A stretch of DNA of 64,000 nucleotides from Rhodopirellula sp. (lineage in GTDB: Bacteria; Planctomycetota; Planctomycetia; Pirellulales; Thermoguttaceae): positions 1 through 64,000 of the forward strand of contig JAAYEH010000029.1 in the NCBI GenBank assembly GCA_012728855.1, written 5' to 3'. The notes beneath the pieces are model-generated. The model saw nothing but the letters and a program-made list of their open reading frames with translations. It did not search any database and was not told the DNA's origin. Within the stretch, counting starts at the first letter, position 1. Each line of letters opens with the position of its first letter. Shown piece by piece: positions 36,298 to 45,954 of the stretch. The position numbers were made by a program, and so were the translations under genes.

Positions 36298-37791
36298 TCA
36301 AAGGGCGGCTTGACCATTGAGTGTCAACTTCTGCAGGGCCTGCCGCAGCGAAAGGTGGGCGCTATTGGCCGACTGCGATTTCGTGTTGAGAATCACGGGG
36401 AAGGTATCCGCAGTCGGGGGAGCAACTTCTGTGGGAATCGCGGCCTGCGACGGCTCAAGAGTCAGGAAGACGATCCCCAGCCCGGTTGCCATCCCGGCGG
36501 CGATTCCCATCAGCACCAGTGCCAGACGGCCGGGGCCGATCGGATCGATGCCCGTATCGGGCACGTCAATGCGGGCGATGAGGCTGGCCGCGTTGGCGGT
36601 CGCCTGAGTCGCGCGGGCTTCGGCCAGCTTCTGTTCCGCTCGCTGGAGCAGTTCGGCGCGGTTGCCCGCTTCGGCGACTTGATTGGAATACGAGGCTCGC
36701 ACCGCGGCCAGTGAAGCGAGCTTTTCCTGCGTGGCGGCAAGCTCTTTCTCCATCAGGCCGATGCGATCGCGATTCAGTCGCAACTCGGACTGGATTCCGC
36801 GAACCGCCGTGGCAAGTTCCTCGCAGAGATCGGAGCGGATTTGCCGCTCGGCCTCCATGGCAGCCACTACCAGCGGATGCGCCGACGACATGCGGCCTCG
36901 CAGGTTGGCGGCGTTCAACTGGGCGTCGACCAGGCCGTCCTTCATTCGGCGAATCGCCGGTTGCGCGTCGAGCAGGCGACTCGGGGCGCTAATGAGCACG
37001 TTCGGGTCGGCGCCGGCTTCGCGAAGCAGGGCGAGCAGTTCCTCATTGGCCGAGCGTTCGACTCTCGCCTGACGTAATTCGTTTGCGATTTCAGTCGTCG
37101 TCCGCCGCAAGGAGCTTTCTCCGGCGCTGGAATCGTGGAGGATCCGCAACTCGGCCAGTTCGGCGCCCGTTTCGGATTCGACCACCGTCAGCCGATCGGT
37201 CGATTCCTGCAGGTCGTTGGCGGAGAGCGCCGCCGCCTTGGCAAGTTCGCGAATCATGCTCTGGGCGCGGGCGTCGCGAAACTGCTGGAAGGCGGTTTCC
37301 AGTCGCTCGGCGACCGCCGCCGCCAGCGCGATCGCCCGTGGGCGGCTGGAGTCGCGGACCTGAAGGTAGAAAATCTCCGTTTTGCCGAACTCGGCCCCCT
37401 TGGGCGGCGAGAGCTTGACACAATCGCGCAGGTGGGCGACGTCTTCCGCCGTCGGCCAATTCTGACTCGATTTGCGGTAATCGGCCGGCGGGCCGACCTC
37501 TTGAAGCGCCGCGGACAACACCCCTCGACTCCTCGACAACTCAAGAATCGTCTCCTGAACGGTCTTCATCTCATCGACATGATTGAACTTGCCGGGAGAA
37601 TCGGCATTGGCGGCAGCCTCGTTACGAATCATCATCGTCTGAGAGGCCTCCCAGGTGTCGGTCCGTACCAGGGCGTACAGTCCGACCACCGCGGCCACGG
37701 CCAGAGACGGAATCAGCCATCGTTTCGGGTGCGCCGCAAATGCGGCAGTGAATTGGCTCAGATCGAAACTCGCATGGGGATGTCGGTTCAT
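36298..37791 (-). CDS. Wzz/GumC-like polysaccharide chain-length determinant
   Basis: 497 residues, start at ATG 37791. One membrane helix near the N-terminus (about 26-43), a long coiled-coil periplasmic region (about 200-420, many Glu/Arg/Ala heptads, AELLQRAEQKLAEARATQAT), and a second membrane helix near the C-terminus (LALVLMGIAAGMATGLGIVF). No tyrosine kinase domain follows. Such proteins control length and export of polysaccharide with the Wzx/Wzy system. It stands upstream of the sugar transferase gene with 242 bases between. Confidence 0.82.
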   Translation of the reverse strand: MNRHPHASFDLSQFTAAFAAHPKRWLIPSLAVAAVVGLYALVRTDTWEASQTMMIRNEAAANADSPGKFNHVDEMKTVQETILELSRSRGVLSAALQEVGPPADYRKSSQNWPTAEDVAHLRDCVKLSPPKGAEFGKTEIFYLQVRDSSRPRAIALAAAVAERLETAFQQFRDARAQSMIRELAKAAALSANDLQESTDRLTVVESETGAELAELRILHDSSAGESSLRRTTTEIANELRQARVERSANEELLALLREAGADPNVLISAPSRLLDAQPAIRRMKDGLVDAQLNAANLRGRMSSAHPLVVAAMEAERQIRSDLCEELATAVRGIQSELRLNRDRIGLMEKELAATQEKLASLAAVRASYSNQVAEAGNRAELLQRAEQKLAEARATQATANAASLIARIDVPDTGIDPIGPGRLALVLMGIAAGMATGLGIVFLTLEPSQAAIPTEVAPPTADTFPVILNTKSQSANSAHLSLRQALQKLTLNGQAAL

Positions 37792-38296
37792 CGTTGGGTT
37801 CTCGACGGAAGTCGCGGATAGGCTCGATTGGTCAGGCTCTCTGTGGCAGTGTGGCCAAAGCAAACCCGGTGCCGAGGGCGGAGCCTCACGAGAATCGTCA
37901 ATGCATAAGTCTTCGTACCTCCAAAGGTTGCGTCGAAAGAACCGCAGCGGGACCGGTGAACCGACACGAAGAACGCGACGACGATGACGTGGCACAAAAA
38001 CCACCTGCCGTTGCCAAACCGCAACGATGTTGCAGAAAGGAATTCAGCGGCGAACGGAAGCCTGACGTGCGGCAGGCGAGTGGCAAAGGAAGATTAGTGC
38101 TGCACTCACGCGCGGCTGCGAGTGCGAAGGGGTCGGGAGTCTTTTTTCCGTGTCGGCCGGACAACACTTTCGCGTATGGAGAGAACTCTTCAAGCCGACA
38201 CGGAAAAAAGACTGCCGACCCCTTCCCACGCCCACGGACCGCCGGGCGAACTAGACTTGAAAATCCAAACCCCAAACCCGCGCAAGATTACACGAG
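37792..38296. other. divergent intergenic region of the polysaccharide locus
   Basis: 505 bases between two oppositely transcribed halves of the locus. It contains a long palindrome (listed separately) and no supported gene. The promoters of both halves should lie here. Confidence 0.4.
38126..38225. repeat. REP-like long palindrome, GGGGTCGGGAGTC family
   Basis: Arms of 32 bases (38126-38157 and 38194-38225) differ at one base. The left begins GAAGGGGTCGGGAGTC and continues with a T-run and CCGTGTCGGC; the right is its complement with ACTGCCGACCCC. Loop of 36 bases. The core differs from the GGGGACAGGC palindromes, so it is a second family of the same kind. Confidence 0.72.
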
Positions 38297-39442
38297 ATGC
38301 AAATCATCCGCTACTCGCATCTTGACGAGATTCTGCCTCTGGCTTCCGACTGGGATCAACTCGGCCGGGGTGTGCCGTTTCGGAGTTGGGCTTGGATGTC
38401 AAACTGGTGGCGCGCGTACGGAATCTCCACAAACGGTTCAGCCAATTCCGATCGGCAACTCTACGTCTTGGCCGTGTTCGACCACAGCACGGAGCTGGTC
38501 GGTCTGGCGCCTTGGTTCGTCCGGCATTCGGCGTCGCAGGGGAGCACCGTGCGGTTCCTTGGAACCGGAGAGGTCTGTTCCGATTACCTCAGCCTGCTGT
38601 GCGAACGAGATCGCGAAGACGCGGTCGCCGCGGCCCTTGCCCAGTGGCTCACGGAAAAGGCATGTCGCCCCGGGCCGGACCGCTGGGATCTGCTTGCGTG
38701 GGAGGGAATCGACCCCGAGGATGTGGCCACCCGGCGACTGTCCGACCAGCTCGCCCAACGGGGACATACCATCCACACGCGTCCCGGGCCGAACTGCTGG
38801 CGTATCGAATTGCCCGCCACGTGGCAGGAACACCTGGCGGAGCTTTCCAAAGATCATCGCAAACAACTTCGCCGGCTCGAGCGCGACTATCTGGCCACCG
38901 GCCGTGCCAGGCTTCACACAGCAACCAACCGGGACGAATTCGAAACGGCACGGCGGATCCTGATCGATTTGCATCAGCGGAGGCGGACCGCGCTCGGTGA
39001 ACCGGGCTGCTTCAGCTCCGTGCGGTTCGCGGCCTTTCACAACGACGTCATGCCTTCCCTGCTGGCCGACGGCCGGCTTCGTCTCTCTTGGGTCGAATTG
39101 GACGGCCGGCCGGCCGCCGCGGAATACCACGTGGCCGATGGAGGCGTCGTCTACGCCTATCAGGCCGGCATCGAGCCGGAACTGCTGGAACACGGCCCTG
39201 GTCGGCTGGCCAATCTGATGACGATCCGGCAGGCGATCCAGCGCGGCGATCGGGCCTTCGACTTTCTCCGCGGCGACGAACCGTATAAAGCGCACTGGCG
39301 GGCGAAGCCCCGCGCCTGCGTCGACATCCGCGTGGTTCCAACGGGAATCTCCGCGAGAATTCGGCACGGAGTCTGGCTGACCGGCGTGGGGATGAAACGG
39401 TGGTTGAAAAACGGGCTCGGATTGATGACCGGCAACGCCTAG
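38297..39442 (+). CDS. FemAB/CelD-like GNAT acyltransferase of the polysaccharide locus
   Basis: 381 residues. Two GNAT halves as in the BioF2-like/CelD (FemAB) family: the first has FRSWAWMSNWWRAYG and LYVLAVFDHSTELVGLAPWF; the second has LSKDHRKQLRRLERDY, GRLRLSWVELDGRPAAAEYH, and the end DFLRGDEPYKAHWRAKPRAC. Such proteins transfer acyl or aminoacyl groups and commonly sit in exopolysaccharide and exosortase-associated loci. It is cytoplasmic. Likely first gene of the plus-strand operon with the deacetylase 18 bases behind. Confidence 0.82.
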   Translation: MQIIRYSHLDEILPLASDWDQLGRGVPFRSWAWMSNWWRAYGISTNGSANSDRQLYVLAVFDHSTELVGLAPWFVRHSASQGSTVRFLGTGEVCSDYLSLLCERDREDAVAAALAQWLTEKACRPGPDRWDLLAWEGIDPEDVATRRLSDQLAQRGHTIHTRPGPNCWRIELPATWQEHLAELSKDHRKQLRRLERDYLATGRARLHTATNRDEFETARRILIDLHQRRRTALGEPGCFSSVRFAAFHNDVMPSLLADGRLRLSWVELDGRPAAAEYHVADGGVVYAYQAGIEPELLEHGPGRLANLMTIRQAIQRGDRAFDFLRGDEPYKAHWRAKPRACVDIRVVPTGISARIRHGVWLTGVGMKRWLKNGLGLMTGNA

Positions 39443-39459
39443 GACGGAGACGACCGCGC

Positions 39460-40350
39460 ATGAACCAGGACAGCCCTCACCTGCCCGTCTGGAAATCTCT
39501 CTTGCTGGGCGGCTATTACCGTGCTTCGCTGCCATACCGTTGGTGGCGGCAAGCGGCGGCGATCGCGGAGCACCGCGTGCCGATTGTCGTCCTCTTCTAC
39601 CACCGTATCGCCGATGATGGCGCCACGTCGTGGACCATGTCCAATCGTTGCTTCGAGCGCCAAGTCCGCTGGATGGCCGATCGCTTCGATCTCGTTTCGC
39701 TGGCGGAGGCACAGCGACGAATTCGCGACGGTGAGAACACCCGGCCGGCGGTGGCAATTACCTTCGACGACGGCTATGCCGAGAACTGCCACCGCGCGAT
39801 TCCTCTCTTGGTGAAAGAGGGTATTCCCTGTACGTACTTCGTCGTCCTTCACAATGTTCTCCGGCAGGAACCGTTCTTGCACGACGTGGCGCGCGGTCAC
39901 CGCTTCCTGCCCAACAGCGTGGAGCAACTCCGCGCCATGGCAACCGCCGGCGTGGAGATTGGCGGCCACACGTACAGCCACGCGGAACTAGGGCCGATCG
40001 ACGACGAAGATGATCTGTATCGAGAGATCGTCATGGCCGGCCGCGAACTGCAGCAGGTGATCGAGACGCCGGTCCGCTACTTCGCCTTTCCGTTCGGGCA
40101 ATACGAGAGCCTCAGCGGCAGGGCGTTCGAGATCGCCCGCGAGGCCGGATATCGCGCGGTCTGCTCGGCGTACGGGGGCTACAATGTTCCGGGCGACGAC
40201 CCGTTCCATATTCAAAGGATCCATGCCGACGAGGGGATGATCCGGTTGAAGAACCGACTGACGATCGACCCTCGCATGAGTCGGACGGGGCGATTCACTT
40301 GGAATCCGTCCAACGGCGGAACCCAAGTCGTGAAGGATCGCGTGTCATGA
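39460..40350 (+). CDS. polysaccharide deacetylase (NodB-type, CE4)
   Basis: 296 residues; ATG at 39460. NodB domain with motif 1 TFDDGY (101-106), motif 2 HTYSH (His170, His174) and motif 3 FAFPFGQYES. The first Asp is the base and the next Asp with the two His bind the metal. No signal peptide is evident, only a mildly hydrophobic N-terminal stretch, so the place of action is uncertain. It would remove N- or O-acetyl groups from a glycan or lipid-linked sugar. The stop overlaps the flippase start by ATGA. Confidence 0.88.
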   Translation: MNQDSPHLPVWKSLLLGGYYRASLPYRWWRQAAAIAEHRVPIVVLFYHRIADDGATSWTMSNRCFERQVRWMADRFDLVSLAEAQRRIRDGENTRPAVAITFDDGYAENCHRAIPLLVKEGIPCTYFVVLHNVLRQEPFLHDVARGHRFLPNSVEQLRAMATAGVEIGGHTYSHAELGPIDDEDDLYREIVMAGRELQQVIETPVRYFAFPFGQYESLSGRAFEIAREAGYRAVCSAYGGYNVPGDDPFHIQRIHADEGMIRLKNRLTIDPRMSRTGRFTWNPSNGGTQVVKDRVS

Positions 40351-41927
40351 GCCTCTGCGAACTGACCGTCACCGACGAATCGCTGCCCCCGCCACGCGAC
40401 GCGCTCCGCACGGATACGCTCGCCGAAAGCGTCTTGATTCTGTTGATCCTGACGGTCGTGCAGCGGCTGGTCGGTTTCGTGCGGGCGGTTCTCTTCTGCC
40501 GTTGGCTGGACGCCGAGCAATTGGGGCAATGGGATCTGGCGTTCGGCTTCCTCGTCTTGGCGGCGCCGCTGATCGTGCTGGCCGTGCCGGGAGCGTTCGG
40601 GCGATACGTCGAGCACTATCGCCAGCAGGGGCAGCTTCGATCGTTCCTACGGAGAACCCTGGCGGTGTGCGGCGGACTTGGCCTGGCGTCCGCGGCGGCG
40701 GTCTACCTCATGCGGCGATGGTTCGCCGCACTGATCTTTGGCAGCGACGACCATGCCGAGATGGTTGCCCTGCTGGCCGTTTCCGTGCTGGCGGTGGTCG
40801 CGTTCAACTTCTTCACCGAGCTATTCACCGCCCTGCGAAACGTGCGGCTGGTTTCCGCTCTGCAACTGCTCAACAGCGTTGCGTTCGCGGTTTTCGGAGT
40901 TGCCTTGCTGCTTGGATGGCACAACGGGGCCGAGAGTGTCGTGCTGGCGTACGGCGGCGCCTGCCTGCTCTCGGCGTCGGTCGCCTTGGCCTACCTGGGC
41001 AAGTCGTGGCGGAAGCTTCCCGAAGAACGCGTTCGGCCCACCCACCACGAACTGTGGTCGAAGCTCATGCCGCTGGCGGGCTGGATCTGGATGACGAGTC
41101 TGCTGATCAACCTCTTCGACATGGCGGACCGCTACATGATCGTCCATTATTCCGGGCCGGCGGTAGGCGATCCGTTGAGCGTGGTCGGGCAGTACCACAG
41201 CTCTCGGGTTGTGCCGCTGCTTTTGGCGTCGGTTGCCACGATGCTCGGCGCCATGATCACTCCGCATCTGGCTTGCGACTGGGAGGCGGGACGGCGGCGG
41301 CGGGTCTCCCTGCGACTGAACCTCTTTCTCAAACTCCTCTGCTTCACACTGAGTTGCGGGGCGGTCCTAGTGCTGGCCGCGGCGCCGCTGTTGTTCGGGG
41401 TCGCCTTCCGTGGAAAATTCGACGGCGGACTGTCGGTGCTCCCCTGGACGCTAACTTACTGCCTCTGGTTCGGTATGTCGATGGTCGCGCTGAACTATCT
41501 CTGGTGCGCCGAAAAAGCCGGATGGGCGGCAGTCGGCCTGGTAGCCGGCCTTGCCGTCGACGTCCTGCTCAATGCGATGCTGCTGCCCACGATGGGGCTC
41601 GAAGGGGTCGTGTGGGCCAGGTGTGTTGCCAGCGTCGTGGTTCTGCTGACCGTCCTGCAGGTCGCCAGGCGGTTCGGTTTCCGCACGGACCGTGGAACAT
41701 GGATTGTGCTCGCAATTCCGGCGGCGATTGCCTCGGGTCCGGTGATCGCCACCGTGCTGCTCGTCGCCGTCGCCTTAGCGGCGGCGACGTCCGATTGGAT
41801 CCTCAGCGACGATGAAAGGCGTCTGCTTGCCGAAGGGGGCACGCGATACCTGGCCCGTGTCACCGGCAGACGGAGAGAGCGCCTTGAAGACATTTCACTT
41901 TCCATCAGGCCGGCGGAACGAGAATAG
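40347..41927 (+). CDS. Wzx-type polysaccharide flippase
   Basis: 526 residues with 12-14 membrane helices. The start overlaps the deacetylase stop (ATGA). The N-terminus ESVLILLILTVVQRLVGFVR and the repeat in GWIWMTSLLINLFDMADRYM are typical of MATE/Wzx exporters of the MOP superfamily. It would move undecaprenyl-linked repeat units across the inner membrane. The long soluble C-terminal tail (about 490-526) is basic. It is followed closely by a glycosyltransferase. Confidence 0.85.
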   Translation: MSLCELTVTDESLPPPRDALRTDTLAESVLILLILTVVQRLVGFVRAVLFCRWLDAEQLGQWDLAFGFLVLAAPLIVLAVPGAFGRYVEHYRQQGQLRSFLRRTLAVCGGLGLASAAAVYLMRRWFAALIFGSDDHAEMVALLAVSVLAVVAFNFFTELFTALRNVRLVSALQLLNSVAFAVFGVALLLGWHNGAESVVLAYGGACLLSASVALAYLGKSWRKLPEERVRPTHHELWSKLMPLAGWIWMTSLLINLFDMADRYMIVHYSGPAVGDPLSVVGQYHSSRVVPLLLASVATMLGAMITPHLACDWEAGRRRRVSLRLNLFLKLLCFTLSCGAVLVLAAAPLLFGVAFRGKFDGGLSVLPWTLTYCLWFGMSMVALNYLWCAEKAGWAAVGLVAGLAVDVLLNAMLLPTMGLEGVVWARCVASVVVLLTVLQVARRFGFRTDRGTWIVLAIPAAIASGPVIATVLLVAVALAAATSDWILSDDERRLLAEGGTRYLARVTGRRRERLEDISLSIRPAERE

Positions 41928-41933
41928 CCGTCC

Positions 41934-43169
41934 ATGCCCGTTTTCCGGAAACATGCCATGCCACCACGTCGTCGATGGCTGCCGATCGAGGATCGCGGCC
42001 CGCTGCGAGTCCTTTTCGTTATCACCTCCATGCCCGTTGGGGGCGCCGAAACACTGCTGGTCGAACTGATTCGCAGGCTCGACCGCAGTCGCTACGCGCC
42101 GGAGCTTTGCTGCCTGAAATACCCCGGCCCTTTGGGCGAGATGCTCGCCGCCGAGGTTCCGATGCATACCGGTCTCTTGGCCCACAAGTACGACTTCGGC
42201 GTGCTGGCTCGGCTGATCCGTCTGGTTCGAAACCGGCGGATCGACGCGGTCGTCACGGTCGGCACCGGCGGAGACAAAATGTTCTGGGGGCGACTGGCGG
42301 CGCGGTTGGCCAGCGTACCGGTGATTTGTTCGGCCCTGCATTCGACGGGCTTGCCCGATCATGTTGAATTGCCGAACCGGCTCCTGGCCCCCATCACGGA
42401 TGCCTTCATCGCCGTTGCGGAACCGCACGGCCGCTACCTCGCCGAGCATGAAGGATGCCCGGCCGGCAAAGTTCGCGTGATTCCCAACGGGGTCGACGTC
42501 GCGCGGTTCCACCCCCGCTGGCCCGACCGCCGGCTCCGCGACGAACTTGGCATTCCACCCGACGCCCAGGTCGCCGGGATCGTCGCGGCGCTGCGGCCGG
42601 AGAAGAACCACGAGTTGTTCCTGCACTCGGCCGCCGGTATACGCCGCGAACTGCCCGACACTCGCTTCCTTGTCGTCGGCGACGGTCCGCGTCGGCAATC
42701 GCTTGAAGCGCTTGCCGGCAAGTTGGCCCTTACCCACTGTGTGCATTTCTTGGGAACCCGCGGCGATATTCCCCAACTGCTCGCCCTGGTGGACGTCGTG
42801 CTGTTGACCTCGAAAATGGAGGCTAACCCGGTTTCGATCCTCGAGGCGATGGCCTGCGAGAAACCGGTGGTGGCGACGCGGGTCGGATCGGTTCCGGAAA
42901 CGGTCCTCGACGGCCAAACCGGGTTTCTTGTCGATCCGGAAAACGACCGTGAGATTGCTACTCGGACGGTAGAATTGCTTCGTGACCGCCAACGCGCAGC
43001 GGCGATGGGCCGTCGCGGCCGCGAGCACGTTCTGGCCCATGCGTCAATCGAGCAAATGGTGCAAGGATACCAGGATCTGATCGCGGACATCTACAGGGCG
43101 AAGTGCCCGGGAGTCGAGAGTCTCCCGACTATGAGGCCTTTCCTCACCACCAACAGTAAGCTACGATAA
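41934..43169 (+). CDS. glycosyltransferase family 4 (GT-B)
   Basis: 411 residues, 6 bases after the flippase gene. The N-domain starts VLFVITSMPVGGAETLLVEL, the usual GT4 glycine-rich loop. The C-domain has VIPNGVDVARF, AALRPEKNHELFL, FLVVGDGPRR, and the EX7E-like STS-type end TSKMEANPVSILEAMACEKP, VVATRVGSVPE. It adds a sugar to a lipid-linked acceptor using a nucleotide sugar. An alternative start at ATG 41958 would drop eight residues. Confidence 0.9.
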   Translation: MPVFRKHAMPPRRRWLPIEDRGPLRVLFVITSMPVGGAETLLVELIRRLDRSRYAPELCCLKYPGPLGEMLAAEVPMHTGLLAHKYDFGVLARLIRLVRNRRIDAVVTVGTGGDKMFWGRLAARLASVPVICSALHSTGLPDHVELPNRLLAPITDAFIAVAEPHGRYLAEHEGCPAGKVRVIPNGVDVARFHPRWPDRRLRDELGIPPDAQVAGIVAALRPEKNHELFLHSAAGIRRELPDTRFLVVGDGPRRQSLEALAGKLALTHCVHFLGTRGDIPQLLALVDVVLLTSKMEANPVSILEAMACEKPVVATRVGSVPETVLDGQTGFLVDPENDREIATRTVELLRDRQRAAAMGRRGREHVLAHASIEQMVQGYQDLIADIYRAKCPGVESLPTMRPFLTTNSKLR

Positions 43170-43228
43170 GAGCTTGGCGTGCGGCGGCAGAGTAGGAATA
43201 ATGGCGGGTTTGGGAGCAGTGGACCATC

Positions 43229-43867
43229 GTGGTCGATCTAGGATCGCTGAGGCTGGAAGAAAAGCTCACCCGAGCTTTCCTGGCGCTTCTGGCCAGGTTT
43301 CTCAGCGGGGCCAGCGTCCGATGGATCGACTGCCAGCCCGATACCTGCCAGCGGGTCTATTTCGCCAACCACACCAGCCACCTGGATGCGATTGTCCTCT
43401 GGTCCGCCTTGCCTCAACAGGTCCGAAATATCACGCGCCCCGTCGCCGCCAAGGACTATTGGACCTCGGGGCCGATCCGCCGTTATCTGTCGAATCGAGT
43501 CTTTAACGCCTTGTTGATCGACCGAACGGAGATTAAGGTCCACCAGAGCCCGGTCGACGTGATGATCCGAGAGATCGCCCAGCGATACTCGCTCATCGTC
43601 TTTCCCGAGGGAGGGAGGAGCGCCGGGACGGAAATCGGAGAGTTCAAGAGCGGGCTATACTACCTCTGCAAGAAGCGGCCCGACCTGGAGTTGATCCCCG
43701 TGCATATCGACAATATGAACCGGATCCTGCCGCGTGGAGAAGTTCTGCCGGTACCGCTGCTGACCTGCATTAGTTTCGGTCCGCCGATCTGGCTGGAAGC
43801 GGGGGAGCCGAAGACCGACTTCCTTCGCCGGGCGCGCGAGGCGGTGCGCCGGCTTAAAGAAATGTAA
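43229..43867 (+). CDS. PlsC-like 1-acylglycerol-3-phosphate acyltransferase
   Basis: 212 residues from a GTG at 43229. HX4D catalytic motif NHTSHLDA (His48, Asp53) and the substrate-binding FPEGGRS (125-131). The protein is short and has one hydrophobic stretch near 15-27. It would acylate lysophosphatidate or a related lipid. The CdsA-like gene follows after 24 bases, which fits a phospholipid precursor pair, although CdsA and PlsC may be used for a special envelope lipid here. Confidence 0.83.
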   Translation: MVDLGSLRLEEKLTRAFLALLARFLSGASVRWIDCQPDTCQRVYFANHTSHLDAIVLWSALPQQVRNITRPVAAKDYWTSGPIRRYLSNRVFNALLIDRTEIKVHQSPVDVMIREIAQRYSLIVFPEGGRSAGTEIGEFKSGLYYLCKKRPDLELIPVHIDNMNRILPRGEVLPVPLLTCISFGPPIWLEAGEPKTDFLRRAREAVRRLKEM

Positions 43868-43891
43868 CCACCCCGCGGGGAATTCGAGCCC

Positions 43892-44860
43892 ATGCTCGAC
43901 GGAAGAACTCTCGCATTGATCGGCGGCGTCCTGGCGCTGCTGGGGGCCGCCACGGCCGTGCTGCAGATTATGCGGCGCCGCGTGGACGCGAGCGTCGACC
44001 CCGCCATCCTCGAGACCTTCCGCCTCCGCGTGAAGGCCTGGTGGATCCTCATGGCCACCTTGGCCGCTGCTTTCCTCTTCGGTCACTGGGCCACGGTCGG
44101 GCTGTTCGGCATGATCTCCTTCTGGGCGCTGCGCGAGTTCATTACCCTCACGCCGACCCGTCCCGGCGACCACCGCGCGCTGTTCTGGGTCTTCTTCCTG
44201 ATTACTCCGGCGCATTACCTCGCCGTGGGCATGGACTGGTACTGGCTTTACAGCATTCTCATTCCCGTCTACGCCTTTCTCTTTGTCCCGGCGCGGATCG
44301 CCATGTCCGGCGACCCGAAACGCTTCCTGGAGCGGACCGCGAAGATCGAAATGGGCCTGCTGATCAGTGTCTACTGTTTGAGCTATGCATCGGCGCTGCT
44401 GAATCTCGACCTGCCCGACGAAAGCTTCTCCGCCAACGCGCGACTGCTCTTCTTCTTTGTCGTGGTGGTCCAACTAAGCGACGTGCTCCAATACGCGTGG
44501 GCCCAACTGCCCACCAAGCACGTCATCGTACCCACGATCAATCCCGGCAAGACATGGGAGGGCTTGCTGGGCGGTGCCGGAAGCGCGACGCTCCTGGGTG
44601 CCGCGCTCTGGTGGGCGACCCCCTTTCCCTATTGGCTCGCCGCCGGGATGTCGATGGTCGTCTCGCTGCTGGGATTCGCCGGCTCGCTGACCATGTCGGC
44701 GATCAAACGGGATCGTGGGGTGAAGGACTACGGCACGCTGGTCGAGGGCCACGGCGGCGTGCTCGACCGGATCGACTCGATCTGCTTCGCCGCGCCCGTC
44801 TTTTTCCACTTCACTCGCTATTTTCTCGTGCTCACCGGTTACATGCCGCCGATCGGATAG
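43892..44860 (+). CDS. cdsA: phosphatidate cytidylyltransferase
   Basis: 322 residues with about 8 membrane helices. The CdsA signature near the C-terminus is SAIKRDRGVKDYGTLVEGHG, GVLDRIDS, containing the metal-binding Asp residues, and NPGKTWEG in the middle. It makes CDP-diacylglycerol from phosphatidate and CTP in the inner membrane. It may be a special copy of the RseP-distant type with a long N-terminal helix region. It lies directly behind the PlsC-like gene and ends the plus-strand run. Confidence 0.9.
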   Translation: MLDGRTLALIGGVLALLGAATAVLQIMRRRVDASVDPAILETFRLRVKAWWILMATLAAAFLFGHWATVGLFGMISFWALREFITLTPTRPGDHRALFWVFFLITPAHYLAVGMDWYWLYSILIPVYAFLFVPARIAMSGDPKRFLERTAKIEMGLLISVYCLSYASALLNLDLPDESFSANARLLFFFVVVVQLSDVLQYAWAQLPTKHVIVPTINPGKTWEGLLGGAGSATLLGAALWWATPFPYWLAAGMSMVVSLLGFAGSLTMSAIKRDRGVKDYGTLVEGHGGVLDRIDSICFAAPVFFHFTRYFLVLTGYMPPIG

Positions 44861-44910
44861 AAATCGACTGCGGTAGTCCCTTAGCGGCAGACCGCCGCGG
44901 AGGATGGTCC

Positions 44911-45954
44911 TCATCCGCCGCCCAACTGGATCACTCTCTGCCGCGGCTGCTGGAATTGCTGGGGATGGGTGACCTGCGTGCGGCCCGGACGGGATGGAGC
45001 GGCTCGCACCTGCCGTGGATCGGCGGCGATCTCGGCGGCCCCGGTGGGAACGACGCTTGAATCGCGGATTATCGAACTGCCGCCTGCCGTGGTCGCGGCG
45101 GGCGGTTCCTTATCTTCGATCCGAAAAATCAAATTCGGCTCCGGCCGCGGGCGACGGTCGCCGGCAGCCACCAGCGTCGTTGGCGGCACTGCTTCCGTCT
45201 GTGGCGCAACCGGTTCCATCGAAGGAAATCCCTGGCCGACCCACGCCAGCCAGGAATTCTGCAGCGCACCCAAATTCTCGATGCCGTAATGCTCTTTCGT
45301 GGCTCGCGACCAGTGGTTGTCACGCAATCCGTCCGCCACGTAGTTGACGTACTTCCGACGTCCGCCCTGCTGGATCAAGAACTCGGCGACCGTGTAACCC
45401 TGCGCGTACAGAGGCATGACGTCGCGGGGATACTCCGTCATGGCAAACATGCGATTGAACGCGATGCCCCGGCCGCTGCGAAGAAACTTCTGAAGCATCC
45501 GCTGGTGCTTCTCCTTCTCGCTCTGGTGTTCCACACTGCTGGCGGCACCTTCGTCAGCCCAGCGGGGCAGAGGGCGACGGAAGTGGCTGGCGAAGACCAT
45601 ATGGGTGATTTCATGCGGCAGCACCGAATCGACGATGCGGTCCGCGGGCCCCTGGACCGTCATTCGCCAGCCAAATACTTCCCCCCGGTCGAATACAAAG
45701 CTCGTCTCGCCGCCCGCACCCAGGTTCTGACCGACGTGGACCGTCACCGGGCAGGGAGACGACCAATCGGGCATCTCTCTGCCGAGCCACGCGACGGCTA
45801 GCTCACCGCGGTACTTTTCCGCGGCTTTGCCGAATTGTTCGGCCAGTTGCGGATTGGGGGTATTGATGACGAAGTTCGCCGTTCGATAGCCGGCACCGGA
45901 AGATATGAGCAGAAGGGCCGCCAGCAAGGCGAGCCGTAGCGGTCGAGCGTCCAT
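44911..45954 (-). CDS. secreted gluzincin metallopeptidase, MA-like
   Basis: 347 residues. ATG at 45954 is chosen over a TTG three codons before. A signal peptide runs to about residue 22 (LLAALLLISSGAG). HEITH at 114-118 within SVLPHEITHMVFASHF gives two zinc His and the catalytic Glu; the third ligand is Glu135 in RWADEGAA. The C-terminal 120 residues are proline- and alanine-rich and probably disordered. It is likely a periplasmic protease of the peptidase MA family; the substrate is unknown. It converges on cdsA. Confidence 0.82.
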   Translation of the reverse strand: MDARPLRLALLAALLLISSGAGYRTANFVINTPNPQLAEQFGKAAEKYRGELAVAWLGREMPDWSSPCPVTVHVGQNLGAGGETSFVFDRGEVFGWRMTVQGPADRIVDSVLPHEITHMVFASHFRRPLPRWADEGAASSVEHQSEKEKHQRMLQKFLRSGRGIAFNRMFAMTEYPRDVMPLYAQGYTVAEFLIQQGGRRKYVNYVADGLRDNHWSRATKEHYGIENLGALQNSWLAWVGQGFPSMEPVAPQTEAVPPTTLVAAGDRRPRPEPNLIFRIEDKEPPAATTAGGSSIIRDSSVVPTGAAEIAADPRQVRAAPSRPGRTQVTHPQQFQQPRQRVIQLGGG

